DNA of 64,000 nucleotides from Tanypteryx hageni (taxonomy: Eukaryota > Arthropoda > Insecta > Odonata > Petaluridae), in contig CM054116.1 of the NCBI GenBank assembly GCA_028673005.1, positions 130,425,547-130,489,546 of the forward strand, in the 5' to 3' direction. Positions 10,538 through 23,478 of the stretch are shown here, piece after piece; the first letter of the stretch is position 1; each line of letters starts with the position of its first letter. Below the pieces are notes generated by a model, which did not search any database, was not told the DNA's origin, and worked only from the letters and a program-made list of their open reading frames with translations. Both the position numbers and the translations under genes were made by a program.

Positions 10538-13275
10538 GCAAGTGTTGGTCAGCAGTGAAAAGATTCTGCTTCTTACCAGATTTCACATTCGAGTGAAGTT
10601 GGCTGCAACATGTGATATACTAACAGTATTCTGTACTTCATTTCTTTCTCTTTTTCTATCTGTAATCTCATAGATTTTTCCTTGATTCCTCTCTCTTCCT
10701 GGTAGTGGAATCAGAGTGGTTTATTCTGATGATTTTATTAGTTTTATGGTTTTAATTACTCGTGGATTAGTATTCATTTTACATGCAGAATTATACTGTC
10801 CTGAATATTTTGTGTAATTATATTCAACAAGTTAAACTGGAATTGGGTTTAACTTGATTTTATCAAAGTTTTGGAAAAATAATCTATATGGTAATTAATT
10901 CTTTAACAGGAATATTTATGTTATTAAATATAATATTGGGAATGCTGTCAATGAGTATTTCCTGCTCAATTAGGCATCTTATGCAAGAGAAAAGAATTTT
11001 AGGGTTTATCATATTCAGCTATAAAATTTTTTTAATTCTTTATTATCATTCTAAGTTTTTATCAATTTTGTCCTCCTTAATTTAAAATTCTAAATCATTT
11101 ACTCACACTGAAGTGAATAATCTTCATGGCTGTGATTAATAATTGAAACAGCCAGCATTCCAGCATATAATGCAGTGTGTTTACACAGGCCTGGTTTTAT
11201 CAAATTGATGTAGTTTCAGTTCTCAGTGAAAAATATGGTTACTACCATCAAGAATGTAAAACTTGAGATTACACCTTGAATTATGTTCAGTTTGAAATTT
11301 TTATTGGATTGTGTGGTTTACAGTTTATTACTATTTCAAAATTATCAGTGTTTGTTAAGGACCATAAATTAGAAAATTCCCTATAGCATAATTTCTTGTT
11401 AACTCATATCTTGAGTTTATAACGTTGATTTTTGTTTGATCACCTGATTTTTTTTGGGCCACTGCCTGAAATTTTTTTAGAGATATAGGAATCCTTTATT
11501 CTTTTGCATTTATTCTTTATCCAAATTTTCCTGTATCTTCTCTGATTAATTTTTTAAATATTATTATTAAATATTTAATACTATATCTGTCACTGTACAG
11601 GCATACACGAATTCCTATAATTCAAAGGGTGATTGTGTGTCAGAATCAGTGAAGCATACTGCCAAAATGAAACAAATGCAGACATGTTACTTGTTAGGAT
11701 TTTACTGAAAGGGTTACTTCTCTGTGTTGTCTGTTCTCTTCCTCTCCTTTTTGTAACTTGCTCCTTACTTGGGCAAATATAAGATCATTGGCAGTTTTGT
11801 CATCATTTCTTGATATATTTATATTGCATCATTTTCTAACCAACAAATTATTACTGCTGTGGGATTTAAGAAATCACCACCAGAACCAGCTTTTTTCAAC
11901 TGGTCATTCGTTAATTACCTGTGTCCCCTCATGTGTGTAAAGAACAAACATGCAACTCTTGCGGTTTTATTAAAATTACTTATTTCTGTGAAAATTGCTC
12001 CCGAGCTTGTTCTTCAACTTCAACTTTTTAAAAATCGTTCCTCTTGCAATCGATAGCAAACTATAGCCAGTCTTAAGATTTACATTAACCTTGAACACAT
12101 ATGACTGTACATTAGCTGTTTTCCTGAAATATTGTTTTATTCAGTGTATAATTTCATTCCTTATAACTTTGAGGAAAGTATACTTCCAATTGTATCTAAC
12201 ATGTCTACTATGCTTGTGGAGATACACTGACAATTTTGGGTAACCTCATCATCCATTGTTCACCTCCATGATGCCAGTAGGCACATCTGATAGGGCTGAA
12301 ATTTCACCAAAAATCAGTGTTCATTGGAAGAAAAGATGTACTTGGATTTTGTACTGATGAGATTGTCACATGACTTAGGTTGATCCTTTGCCCATGAAAT
12401 TCTGTGGGAATTTCAAATATAAAGCAGTTTTTCTCATTGGAGATTCATCAGTTATCCATTTTAATTAGAATTGCAGCTGAGTATGTCTATTTTATAGTTT
12501 AAATACATTTATGATTCATTCATCCATTTCACGACTACAGGATTCACCTGTTCCATTTAATTAGTACAAGTCATCAATTTACCTCATAAATTTATTTCTA
12601 AAGTGAATTGTTACAGAATCTTCTCAAATCTCATGCCCTTAAAAGATAAAAAGTGGAGCACAGTGTAGCACAAAGACTTTTTCATCTTTTGAAATATAGC
12701 GTGAGAAGGTGGAGGTAACTAAATGGAGATTTTTGTAATTTTAATTATGGTAATATGAAGATGCATTTATTTGCTCCTTCCCCCTTGCAGTTCATTGTTT
12801 TGATATCTATGTTACAGATTGTACGCTGCTGATTTTTTATTATGACGTACCTGATTTTTTACACAGCACTTATATTTACCCTAAGATTATCAGAGATTTA
12901 CATATGTACACATTTAGTTCTTTAGGTAATTTATTTGACAGCTGTAGTATTTTTGGCCTGCATAATTAGTGAAAAAAGATTTTAAGATGTTTTGTTTGTT
13001 GCATATTTTCACTGGGCATGTCTTAATTTCATGTACAAAATGGAGGTCACACATTGAAGAATCATAAAAATATGCCACTTGATACAAATGTGAGACAAAA
13101 ATTTTGCTACTGAGGAATATAAGTGATTTTACTTAAAATATTTTTAAATTGTCTGAATTTTTAAAATTATATTGAAAAATCAAATATTTTATTGCAAAGG
13201 GCTTTAGTGAAACAGGGTAAATGGGTAAAAAATTTAAAATAAAAAACTAGTATCATAAGTTATTATTTACATACA
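10538..13275. other. AT-rich non-coding DNA, probable intron
   Basis: No conserved ORF, RNA gene or transposon end was recognised. ORFs here are short and lack domain signals. Position 11601 reads CAGGCATACACG, which recalls the Tigger TIR start, but no partner end was found. Confidence 0.45.
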
Positions 13276-13296
13276 TTATATATATATATATATACA

Positions 13297-13352
<56 letters not shown>
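13276..13352. repeat. TA/TG dinucleotide microsatellite
   Basis: A (TA)n tract is interrupted by a short (TG)n block at about 13296-13309 and then resumes for over 40 bases. Confidence 0.95.
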
Positions 13353-13356
<4 letters not shown>

Positions 13357-13820
13357 TACTGTGGAATAGTGTTGTTATTAGCATACCTTATCCAGCTAAT
13401 TTTTATTGTGATAGCCAGGTGCAGATTCAGGGAGTATGAGGCCCCTAGGTGATGGTAGTTTGCAGGACTTCTGGATTCTGAAAACAGTTAAATTTTATGG
13501 GGAAAACAGACTCAAATTCTTAATAATTTATTTGCATTTATATTTGCAACATTCTAGATGTACTTCTGATGTATATCTCAGCTCAAAGCCTTCAAGCAGA
13601 ACCCTTATAAATAGTTGTTTTTTCAATGCTACCTATCAGTTGAGACTGGTCTTTGCCTTTTATCGTTTACGTTGATCGTCATCATCATTTAGGATATATA
13701 CAGCCATATATTTGTATTGGGACTTTTTACACTCAGTGTATACATTTCTTTCCCCTTTCGCAATTAGCTCCAGACTGTTAACAGTAACTCTCTATGTGAC
13801 TCGAAACGCAAGACCCTAGG

Positions 13821-14125
13821 TCAGGAATTGGCAACCTTTTTCACAAGAAGAACCAGTTTTTCAAATTATGTAGTGCATGCAACATAAAAAGAGTAATTGG
13901 TGGATCCATGTTGGTGATCATCCCCATTGTTTTACTTTTTGGGATTCTCTCTGTAAAGTAAATGTTTCTTCTGTAAATACGTCCATACTTTTTATTTTTC
14001 TGCAATTTCTATTCAAATAATTTACGAAGCCTATTTCATTTGGGGAGATTTTAAGTTTTCAACATGGAGAGTTTATGTCAGGAGCCACATGCAAGTCCTT
14101 AAAGAGCTGCAGGTTTCTGATCTCT
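13821..14125. mobile_element. hAT-type non-autonomous element, 305 bp
   Basis: It is bounded by a perfect 8-base duplication ACCCTAGG (13813-13820 and 14126-14133), the hallmark of hAT insertion. The ends are imperfect inverted repeats. The left reads TCAGGAATTGGCAACC, and the right, reverse complemented, reads AGAGATCAGAAACC followed by GCAGCTC. This matches the general hAT end form CAGG...GGCAACC. There is no coding capacity, so it behaves as a MITE. Confidence 0.78.
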
Positions 14126-14133
14126 ACCCTAGG

Positions 14134-15464
14134 CAGTCACCTAGCTCTATATCTGCTTCTTGTTGTAGCTCTTAAAATTTTGATTATACAGCACTTCATA
14201 TTTTCCTAGAAGCCCATCAAAATACACATTAAAATCAGACTTTTCTAATCGCAGTAAGTTCCTACAATGACCCAATCAATTTCAACTGAAACAAAAATAT
14301 AGCAGGTCCTTTAATTCTTTGAAACACTTTCCATCTTTTTTGTTTCATCAATATCACATGTGACATGTTTAATTGGAGTGCAAATACTCATATTGCTCCT
14401 GTTGGAAGAAACACATTTTGAATTTAAAGTTCCAAATTTCATTTGTTTCTTTAGTATGTGGCTTCCTTGAGAGCCAGATTTGAAGCAGTAATGATAATCT
14501 TTCTCTTTTTTATTATCTTATAAGAGATTTTGATTGGATTTCCAATTAAAATTAAGTTAGAAATTTTGACCCATATAAATTAAATTTTAGTTTAAAATTA
14601 TTATTTTTAGAAAACTTGGAATCGGGCAGTGCAGTATGCTGTATCGTTTTCCACTATTCTGATTTCTGTTTTCTTAGTTTTTCTTATTGTAACATTGTGC
14701 TGCTACTTCAGAATCAGAATATTGTTTGCATTTCACCTTCTATGTGTTGCATTGATGAAAGTACAATATTAAGATATTTAGTCTAATTTTGTTATAATTG
14801 ATTTATTAGAGAGAAAGGGAACCTTTTTTTGGGAATTTTGAGCCCCTAGGGAGATCAGTTCTAAATAAGGAGTTCATTTGATGTCTGCACCATGTACTTA
14901 GAAATTCTAAGAAAATCATTTGAATTGGATTATATAACCAAATCCAGCATTCTTTGGTAGCTCCATGTAAAATATGAAATGCTGTAACTTAATGTAAATA
15001 CATTATGCATTTTGATGAAAGTGTTGATGTTTTTAATCCAAGTTTCTTGCACAACTATGTATTTAAGTTTTAAGTTATGAATATGAGGTTATGTTAATGG
15101 TTATTTTACCTCAGCTTAAATTGATGTTAAAACTCGCAAAGTGGAAAATTCGTGTGTTAGGTCAGTTATAGAAAGGTTTTCAGGGCTGATCCACTGAATC
15201 TTAGAAATTTTCTGGTCACAGTTTTCTTTGGTACTTAAAAAGTAATACCAAAACATTGTCTTTGATTTTCCATTTCTTATGCTGTCATAGGTCTCACAAA
15301 GATAATTTAAATAATCCTTATTCTGTAAGAAATATAAAAAATATATATGTTAAAATGGAATTTTCTTCCATTCTTAGTTGTGATGAATTTAAAGTGGACT
15401 TAAGCTTTTTATTGTTTTTGCATTATGCTTTGTTTTATAGAAAATTTTATATCAACTTTTATTG

Positions 15465-15468
<4 letters not shown>
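14134..15468. other. AT-rich non-coding DNA
   Basis: Nothing supportable was seen. No repeats pair across the interval and no ORF carries recognisable motifs. Confidence 0.45.

Positions 15469-15508
<40 letters not shown>
15469..15508. repeat. TA microsatellite
   Basis: About 40 bases of uninterrupted alternating TA. Confidence 0.95.
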
Positions 15509-15509
<1 letters not shown>

Positions 15510-16579
15510 TGACCCTATCATGAACTGTAACTAGGTTAGCTGGTGGTATTTGTTTTGATTATAAATGGCAGCAAAAAGTACCATTGCAACTCTCACAATT
15601 TCTTATTTCCTCTTTAGTCATCCTTGCACATAATGGATACCTCTTCTATGGGCTGTTTGTGGTACCTAGAATTGGTGAAATGGCTATTCTTTTCTACCAT
15701 TGTTTACATTTTTGTGCAGTTATCAGTGAATGAATAAGTTATAAGGTACATGCTCTGCTTGAGTTGGTGCTTGTATTAACAAATTTGAGACTGGAAAATT
15801 TCATTTTCCAAAGTAGTCACCAAAGTACTTGATCATGGTTAGCATGAACTTCTCAATGTGCCATTTTCTTTTTTAATGTGGGTATGAGCATCTATTCTGT
15901 TGGTGGCGGTTAAAGAGCAAACTAAGTTGTAATTGAATATCACTATATCATCCAAAGGTGTTGGCAGAGACTATGTCTTCCTTTCTTGTATGTGTTTACT
16001 AAAGATTACTCACCATCAAATATATGTATTTGTTGCTATATGTATTTATAAAAGTGAGGAAAGGGCTAGTCGAAATAGCTGTTTAATTGTTTAATGAAAG
16101 TTAGTCATTAGAGTCCGTCCAGATGCCTTAAACTTTTATGATGGATTTAATTAAGAAATTCACTGCTGTGGAAAATATACTGTCAATATCCATACTTATA
16201 TATAAATATTGTATATTTTTAATATGAAATTTAAAGTCATATGGTGCCTTAATTTCATGAAATTACCTTACCTGAAAATGTAAAAACCTTTGTTTCAAAT
16301 GATCCAAATAATGTATTAAGAAAAAAGTTTTAAATACAAATTTAATGCATTAATTATGTTTTTTCTTGTCTTTTCAACTTATTCTTTATTGGTTGTGAAA
16401 GTATACCATAATATTTCTGGAAAGGTTAGTATTCAGATTTTTAGTGACTCCTAACCTGCATGTTTACTTGTAATATGCATTATTCTTGGAAATTAGATAA
16501 AATAATACAATTTTTATACTTTGATTATAAAACAAAAAATTGTTTTAATTAACCTCATGACTTTTTTACTCTCTTGCAG

Positions 16580-16632
16580 CTGCCTGTGCCATTTGTGATC
16601 TCATGAGAGATCCTCACTTCATGCTGCAGTAA
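16580..16632 (+). CDS. Possible short terminal exon (weak)
   Basis: A textbook 3' splice site occurs here: a polypyrimidine run TTTTTTACTCTCTTGCAG ending at 16579. A 53-base open stretch follows, encoding ACAICDLMRDPHFMLQ and then TAA. It is the best isolated acceptor in the 11-17 kb interval and lies downstream on the same strand as exons A and B, so it could be the last exon of the same gene. There is no homology to support it, and a chance match in AT-rich intron is quite possible. Confidence 0.22.
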
Positions 16633-17214
16633 AATACAGAGAGGGCATTTTCTAAGTTGTCATGAATAATATAATATGAGTAAAGGGTAAATGTGCTGCC
16701 TTAAAGTTCTATATAAGAGTATAAGATCCTTCAAGATACATATATAAATATTACTTTAAGTAGTATTGAAATTTAACATGCGTTGATGTTTACTCTTCTA
16801 GTCCTTTATTAACCTGTTTCATTGGAAGTTCATTTGTGGCTTCCTTCCTTCCATTGTGACAAAGTAAAAATCCGTTATGGAGCACCTCATTAAAAGGAGA
16901 CTGTAGGCATAACATTGTTGAATTCCCCATGAAATTTACAACAGAAGTAAATATATTATTGAAACTCACTCAGAAAGTTGTGTTTTTAATTAGCAATTTT
17001 AAACAGTTTTCATTATTGTAGCTGTGCCACAGGGTCTTTCCAGTTGTTCTCTTATTCACGTACAATAATCACATTCTACAGATTATAGCACTTGCCTATT
17101 ATTCCAGTTATTAATTCTCTTTCATTTTCAATTTATTGCCCATAAAAATGCATTTTAAGATTGATCGAAAAGGTAAAAAAATTCTGCTATTCTTTGGGTG
17201 CTAATACCTATTAA

Positions 17215-17748
17215 CCCTAGGAATACCAAGGGGTGGGAATCTTGAGGCTTCAACTTTTTTCGTCTATTTCTCTGTAATAAAATTCGATAAAATGTTAGAA
17301 AAAAATTAATTGTCCATAGCCTTGCTATAAGCAAGCAGGCATAGTTTTCAATCAATTTTATGCATATTCCTTGTTTGTACAATTATTTTGAACAATGGCC
17401 GCATGGTATGACACATGAGTAACTGAAATGAAATTGTATGTCACAAATGTGATCTATAAGACAATTCAGAGTAAAACACTTGTTTTTAATTTGTTATTAT
17501 TTCTGTAAATTAGTGAGGATAAATGTGAAAAAGTTTTTTTGTGAATATTTCTGCCTTTATAGTATGTTAAGACAATATAATGACAGATTAATTACGAATG
17601 TTGTATATTTATATTCCTATGATATATTTAAATATATTGCAGTACCTAAAAGCATTACAATGACTTATTATTAAATCTTAGATAATGGGCCTCTGAGGCA
17701 TCCCCTCCTATTATGCAAGAGATAGAAGATAGCTTGGTATTCCTAGGG
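17215..17748. mobile_element. piggyBac-type non-autonomous element, 534 bp
   Basis: The ends are perfect inverted repeats CCCTAGGAATACCAAG, flanked on both sides by TTAA (17211-17214 and 17749-17752). TTAA duplication plus CCC-starting termini is the signature of the piggyBac superfamily. A subterminal partial inverted similarity follows (GGGGTGGGAATC near the left end, GATGCCTCAGAGG near the right). Internal ORFs on either strand are short and have no transposase motifs, so it is a MITE mobilised in trans. Confidence 0.88.
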
Positions 17749-18268
17749 TTAAAATATAATGAAACAGTGGAGTACACAAAATATTTGGGTTATAATTGGA
17801 TAAAATAATTAAACAACAATGACATTGGTGTTATATAGCTATCAAAGCTTAGAAGCAGTTTTCATCAAATAGCAGTCAAAATGGCAGCATTACAGCAGCA
17901 TATCACTTACATTTCTTGTAGGGCTACAGTTGTACTGAAATGGCTTCAGTTTTGTAGGGATGTTATAATATCTCCATAATTATTAGATTTATTGGTTTAT
18001 CTTCTCAAGAAAATGCATGTTTGACTGAAAAATAGCTGATTTTAAGCTTTCGCCTTTAAAAGAAAAAGCTTAAGTAGGTGTAGAATGAAAAAATCACACA
18101 ACTAGGACAAATATTGCATTTCTTGTGATACTCGATTGCATTGCATACTCTATTTAATGGAGGGTAGGGAATATAGTGAAAGTAAAATTGCATGTTAGAT
18201 CTCAGGATCTCCATTCCTTGTATTAATGTATCACAAAATAACAATAATAATTTGTATTGTATATTTTT

Positions 18269-19102
18269 ACTTTCTCATATACTTAGTATACTGAGAAAGT
18301 ATTGTAATCGTGAAAAAATTCGACTTCGAAATTTTGATGGAAATACACGTTATAGTTGTCCCTGGGTCCAAAAAAGTTGTTTTCGCCATGCCGTCTGTCT
18401 GTTGGACTGTTTACTCTTCTAGGGCCCAAACGCATACATAAAATTGAATAATATCTCGTATTTGTGCAATATATCATCTTTTGCTAATCTTTTTTCCATA
18501 AAAATGATGTTGCACAAAAATAAAGGATGGTGATTTTTTGCAAACTTGGATCAAAAATTACTCCAGAGAATATGATTAAAACCAATCCAATTGTAGAGAT
18601 TCATGTCACAAATAATACTACGTAAGCCATATATCTCTTGAAATCACTATATGGCGTCCAGTGGCATTAAAATATACTCTAAGCGACCTTACCCAAGCCT
18701 TATGACGTCACGCCTCAGCCTCGATCCACTAAAAATCTTATTACAGCCTAAACGGTTAAATTAAATCTAATGATATATCATATTTGTGGATAATATCATT
18801 CATAATAGACACTGAAGAGATAAACAAAATTGCGCAACAATTAAGGGTACTTTATTCTAGGATATTTTGAAACAAAATTCTATTTACTCAAGAATGGCTA
18901 TAGGGATTTTGATTAAAAACCATCCAATCATACAGCCTGATGTCACAAATAATACTTACTAAGCCATATGTCCCAAAAAATTACTAAATATCGACCATTG
19001 GCATTAAAATATACGTTAAACTACGATTAACTTTTATTTATAAGCATTTTTCTTTTATAAACGTACACAGTCGACCAAACGTATATATGTATATGAGAAA
19101 GT
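18269..19102. mobile_element. Palindrome-headed TIR element, 834 bp
   Basis: The termini are perfect 14-base inverted repeats ACTTTCTCATATAC (18269-18282 and 19089-19102). The left terminus is followed at once by its own inverse, so 18269-18300 forms a near-perfect 32-base hairpin. The head continues GTATTGTAATCGTGAAAAAA and includes CTGTCTGTTGG. Inside, a degenerate segment is present twice: 18578-18674 and 18911-19012 share TGTCACAAATAATACT and TGGCATTAAAATATA. There is no coding capacity. A second copy of the head lies at 60409. The superfamily is unknown. Confidence 0.7.
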
Positions 19103-19714
19103 TTGTGCAATGTATATTGTGCCGTTTATTATGTGTGGGAGCTGGACTGAAATGATGTGCTGCTGTTTTGTTTCCGTTCGTAGAAGTAGTAATTGATTTT
19201 TTGTGTCGACGGCTATATTAATTTTGTTCAGTCATCAACTGGACATATGGACCGAAATGGCATGCTGCTACTCGGTTTCTGTGTGTTGAATCGCCTGAAG
19301 TTTATAACTAAAGCATAAGCATATCTTTTCACTTTTGTAGCCATTGCGATCTCAATACACGTAACATTATACATCCTAGATATGTATGAAATATTTATGG
19401 CATCTATACGAATTCTACTGTTCCGTGGCATTAATCACACTATTCAACAGGCTCATTGGGAACTAAAGCATCACAAACGCACCGAAATTGTAATCCCTGT
19501 GAGCGAACATGAATTAAAGCGTAATAATGAAAATGCATCCTCGTAATTCATGTTGCATAATTTATTATTGTATGTATTAACAAATTTTCACTATTAATTA
19601 TTAATAATCTATATTTTATTGTTTTTGTGATGAATGACTGCCAATTATTCCATTTTGGGGATGAGTGCGTTCGTTAATGTCAGTATATTGAGAACAGTAA
19701 TAACCTTACCTTTG

Positions 19715-19786
19715 GCATATAAGACGCAGGCTGATTTTAGGAGTCATTTTTCTGGAAAAAGTGACTTATATGCCGAGAAATACGGT
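19715..19786. repeat. Short hairpin transposon end
   Basis: GGCATATAAG near 19716 pairs with CTTATATGCC near 19765, and the block ends in GAGAAATACGG. The motif resembles the ends of the elements at 2507-3343 and 38634-39220. It may be a very short member or a solo end of that group. Confidence 0.5.
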
Positions 19787-19915
19787 AATTATTTTCAGTG
19801 ACACTACTTATTGATATTTAGTATTAAATTTTAACTTCATTTTTGAAAAGCTATAATTAAATGATATCCTTTGGAGCAACATGAAAGCATAAAAAATTCA
19901 AGCGTAGTCAGTGTG

Positions 19916-19916
<1 letters not shown>

Positions 19917-19995
<79 letters not shown>
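19917..19995. repeat. Long TA microsatellite
   Basis: Nearly 80 bases of pure alternating TA. Translating it gives meaningless Tyr-Ile repeats. Confidence 0.97.
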
Positions 19996-19997
<2 letters not shown>

Positions 19998-20116
19998 TTT
20001 ATATACCTATCCTGGTTGTTTTGGAAACGCAAAGTAAAACTATACCAAACTCACTTTGCTTTCAATGGAGAGCAGTTTTGTGGCAGACTCTCTCAGGAAG
20101 AGAGGAGTTTGACAAA

Positions 20117-20175
20117 CGAAGATTTAATTAATGAATTAATCTTGATATCTTACCTTTCGTAGTTATTTCGTTTAC
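20117..20175 (-). repeat. Solo fragment of the 61.6-kb repeat family
   Basis: Reverse complemented, this block contains GTAAACGAAATAACTACGAA followed by AGATTAATT, matching 61660-61705 almost base for base. It also matches the beginning of the repeat at about 21810 more loosely. It marks one edge of a dispersed element. Confidence 0.6.
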
Positions 20176-21779
20176 AATCATAAACCCTTAACTGGGCACA
20201 TCTAAAAATTTCACACAACTGGGCGTGCAGCGTACTGCATACGCTGTTGCATTTTTTTGGAAAACGCAGCTGTAAATAATAGTAATCATTATAAACAGCT
20301 GCTTCTTACATATATAGGATACCATTATAAATAGACGTTCCTTACAGAGGAGTAACATATATATAGGAGAATACTAATGTTTAGGCACTTCCATAAAAGC
20401 GGCAGTCTCGAATTTTTTTTGTTGGTAGAAGTATGTGCAAAAAAAAAATAAAAAAAACGAAAATCTTGAAAAGGTTCAACAATACGGCCGCTAAAAATTC
20501 GAAATTGTTTAAACAAATTTTCTAAGGTTTATGTATTTCCGGACATGCTAAGGAGCTGAAATTTTTTATAGGTAGAATTTGTAAAAAAAACGAAATAGGG
20601 ATTAGAACAAATTTTGATATTTTAATTTGTTTGGCATTTAAAAATTCTTCAAGTTTAAACAAATAGTTAAATAGAACAGTGGTAGAAAACTAGAAAATAG
20701 GTAAATGTTAAGATACTACCGGGCGAGATAGAGAGCTGAAATTTTAAATTTATTTTGAGATTAGTCTATACAAACGAATAAACATTTAAGTGTATCCATG
20801 AAATTGTTATTGCGACCGTTAAAATGGACATGGACCATACTATGGAAGAAAGAATGCAGTTTATTTATCTTGAAGACAGAATTCTAATCCATGCTGAATT
20901 TGCGTAAAAATCTTATTTTAATCATAAAATTGATAAGTTTTTCGGTTTTCAACAAGGAAAAATATTAACTACCAGAGCAACGACTCCAATGCATTTCAAT
21001 GGGAATTGATTTTCAATACTACAGGGCCATTGATTTAATGCTTATACTGCATTATAATCCATTTGATTTCAGCCAACGACGTATACATATGTTGACGTAA
21101 CTATTTTAAATTATTTTTTATCCGGATAGGTACTAAATGGCACGGATAATGACTCCTAACACAATATATCCTAATTTTTACATAACTTTTAGTGTAACAT
21201 ATAGGATATTGTCTTAATGATGATTATAGTTATTGCTTAAAAAGGGCGGTCTGAGCCATGCAACTTGAAATTGGAAAACATGGACACGAAGCCGATTGCC
21301 AGAGAATTTATAAATTCTGGATAGATGCCTTACTTTCGCAGAAAATGAAAACTATTATTTTATATAAATGGGCTGTTTAGTTCAAATTCTGTCGCGTTGG
21401 TTTATTTGTTTATTCCGAAGGAAAACTAGATGTAAAAAAGGGAAAGAGGCAGGAAAAGGTTTCAGCTGATAGACGATTTGAAAGGGTAAGGAACGGAATA
21501 TTAAGAAACTAAATAGTGTTGAATATTCGTAATGAAAGGTATTGTCTTTTCTTAATCTGTGTATGTGCGTCACTATTGCGTTCTAGTTGTTAAACATTTC
21601 TAGTTTTAATATCCAATGAGTTATCACCAATATCGGTTGTTTTTTTAGGTAGTTATTTTTGAAGGAATGGAAGAGGATATGCAATTAGCCGTAATAGCTG
21701 TAATTAACCATAGATTTCTACGTAATTTGATATGTAATTGTAAAACCTATCAGGTTTACAATATCCAATGTTTTGGTGT
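20176..21779. other. AT-rich non-coding DNA
   Basis: No supportable gene was found. Position 21747 onward carries a near-palindrome, TTGTAAAACCTATCAGG with its inverse, followed by TCATCATCAGG. That last motif also appears in the 24.7-kb hairpin, so this is probably another transposon scrap. Confidence 0.45.
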
Positions 21780-21799
21780 CATCATCAGGCCAGCGAAAA

Positions 21800-22330
21800 A
21801 TTCAGGCATGTCATCGTAGTTAATGTTCGTAAACGAATAAACTACAAAAGGTATGAGACAAAAATTAATAACAGTACTTATTGATTAATTTAGTAGAGTT
21901 TTGGTATACTTTTTAAATATCTGAAACTTACCATACATTATTTTTTAAATATTTTTGATACGCTACCTGCTGAAATATACGGTCGACGAGATGTAGGTAA
22001 TATGCTGTCGCTGTGAATATAGAGCATTATATTTAATTTGTGCTGGCATGAGAATTTATCAACAACCCCCGCAGTTTTTCTGTTACGTCGAATTATCTAA
22101 AACTGCGAAAATCGTGCGAGGCAGGCACCTTGACTATTAAATTTTTTTCTGAAAATAATAACAACATTAGCGTAGTGATTTTTACAGAGGTATTTGAATA
22201 TAACATAATACGTTTATTGATATGGTGTTTTGGCAAGGACCTGTGACAAAAAAAAATGAAATTTAACGGAGATGTCGATTGCGCTACCGACGACACTCAA
22301 GCATCGGCAAAACAATCTGCAATGCTGTTC
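21800..22330 (-). repeat. Dispersed copy of the 354-bp G-run repeat (reverse unit)
   Basis: The piece at 21800-21880 resembles the left edge at 61645. It is followed at 22060-22330 by one reverse-oriented unit with CCCCCGCAGTTTTTCTGTTA, GGCACCTTGAC, CTGAAAATAATAACAACATT and GCGCTACCGACG. The same blocks occur in order at 61780-61990 and, inverted, at 36930-37175. No coding function is evident. Confidence 0.7.
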
Positions 22331-22740
22331 TTCAATTATTATAGGATTGACAAGTGGATAAATATAACCAAAAATCAGGGATTAAAAAACCTTTGCTATA
22401 GATTACTGAATCGCAATTGGTCGATAATTTTTAACCTCTGAGTTCCTAGATTTGAACACTGGCACCACATGACCCAATATGGTAGGTTAATACGTCTCAA
22501 AATAAGTGAAAGAATACCATCAGGGCCAGAATTTGCTATGGTATCAGGTTTATCAGCAGTTGTATTCATTCAAAGATTTTCATTCCACAAACAAAGATCA
22601 TCTACCATCAATAAAACCAACAACAATAATGCCCAGAAATAAAAAACAATCCAAAAGTGTCCACAGCAGACCATAATTTTAATCCCCCAAACTTATCTCT
22701 CCCATCCCGTGCCTTTCAGTTCAAGAAATGAAACACACAA

Positions 22741-23345
22741 TCACAATTGACTAGGGAACAAATTTAAAATCTTGCATTTAAATGTACATTGTCTAAAGAA
22801 TAAAATCAATCAATTAGAAGTACAAGAACTTCAAGAAGACATTCTGTGCTTGTCAAAACTTGGGCTAAGAGATAATGAGATAAGTGCTGTTTGTCCACAA
22901 GGCTGTAGACCAGTTTCACCATATTCGAGAAACTAAAAAATTGTGGTATTATTTATGTCAAGTCTAACGTCATGTAGAATCAATACCAGTTATATCCACA
23001 GAAAGAGACAATGTTTTGCTGTGAAGTGCCAAATACAAAACCTTCAATTTCTTTGTTCATTTTTAGGTCGCCAAATGGAGACTAAAAATCCTTTTTATCT
23101 AACCTTGATAAAACATTAGCTTCATATAAATTCTCTAAATGTAACATTATCATCTATGGTGATTTTAATATTAACTTCAATGTTGAGAATCACCAAAAAT
23201 CATTATTTTTAGATTTAACTTGTCCCCTACCATCTCTAGTCCCACGAATAAATTCTAAATCATCTACCACCATTGATAATATTTTCATTCCCAATTCCTT
23301 ATTTCAATGTAGTAGCACCATGCTAAATCTTCCTCTGAAGACTTT
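22741..23345 (+). pseudogene. LINE endonuclease remnant (CR1/Jockey-type), 5' part
   Basis: Broken reading frames spell an apurinic-type endonuclease of a non-LTR retrotransposon. KILHLNVHCLKNKINQLE opens the domain. LCLSKLGLRDNEI corresponds to the usual 'TETWL' region with the catalytic Glu lost. FAVKCQIQNLQFLCSF, then IIIYGDFNIN and later STTIDNIF follow in the expected order. Frames change several times and stops intervene. The reverse transcriptase that should follow is missing. After the piggyBac-type insertion at 23479 only the extreme C-terminus of a LINE resumes. Confidence 0.72.
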
Positions 23346-23478
23346 TCATATATCAAAAAAGAACTCTTATGCTCATCTTTAACATAAAGCAACGGACCTT
23401 CTGTAGGAATATTTTTATGAAAAACAAAGTCTTAACACTTCCATGTATCTTGATTTATGAATTGGTAATGTTTGTTAA

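Noticed and set aside
11596..11620. CAGGCATACACG, resembling a Tigger TIR
   Set aside because: Short match only, no TA on both sides of a paired end and no inverted partner nearby.
19871..20162. ORFs with long Tyr-Ile repeats
   Set aside because: Translations of the (TA)n microsatellite.
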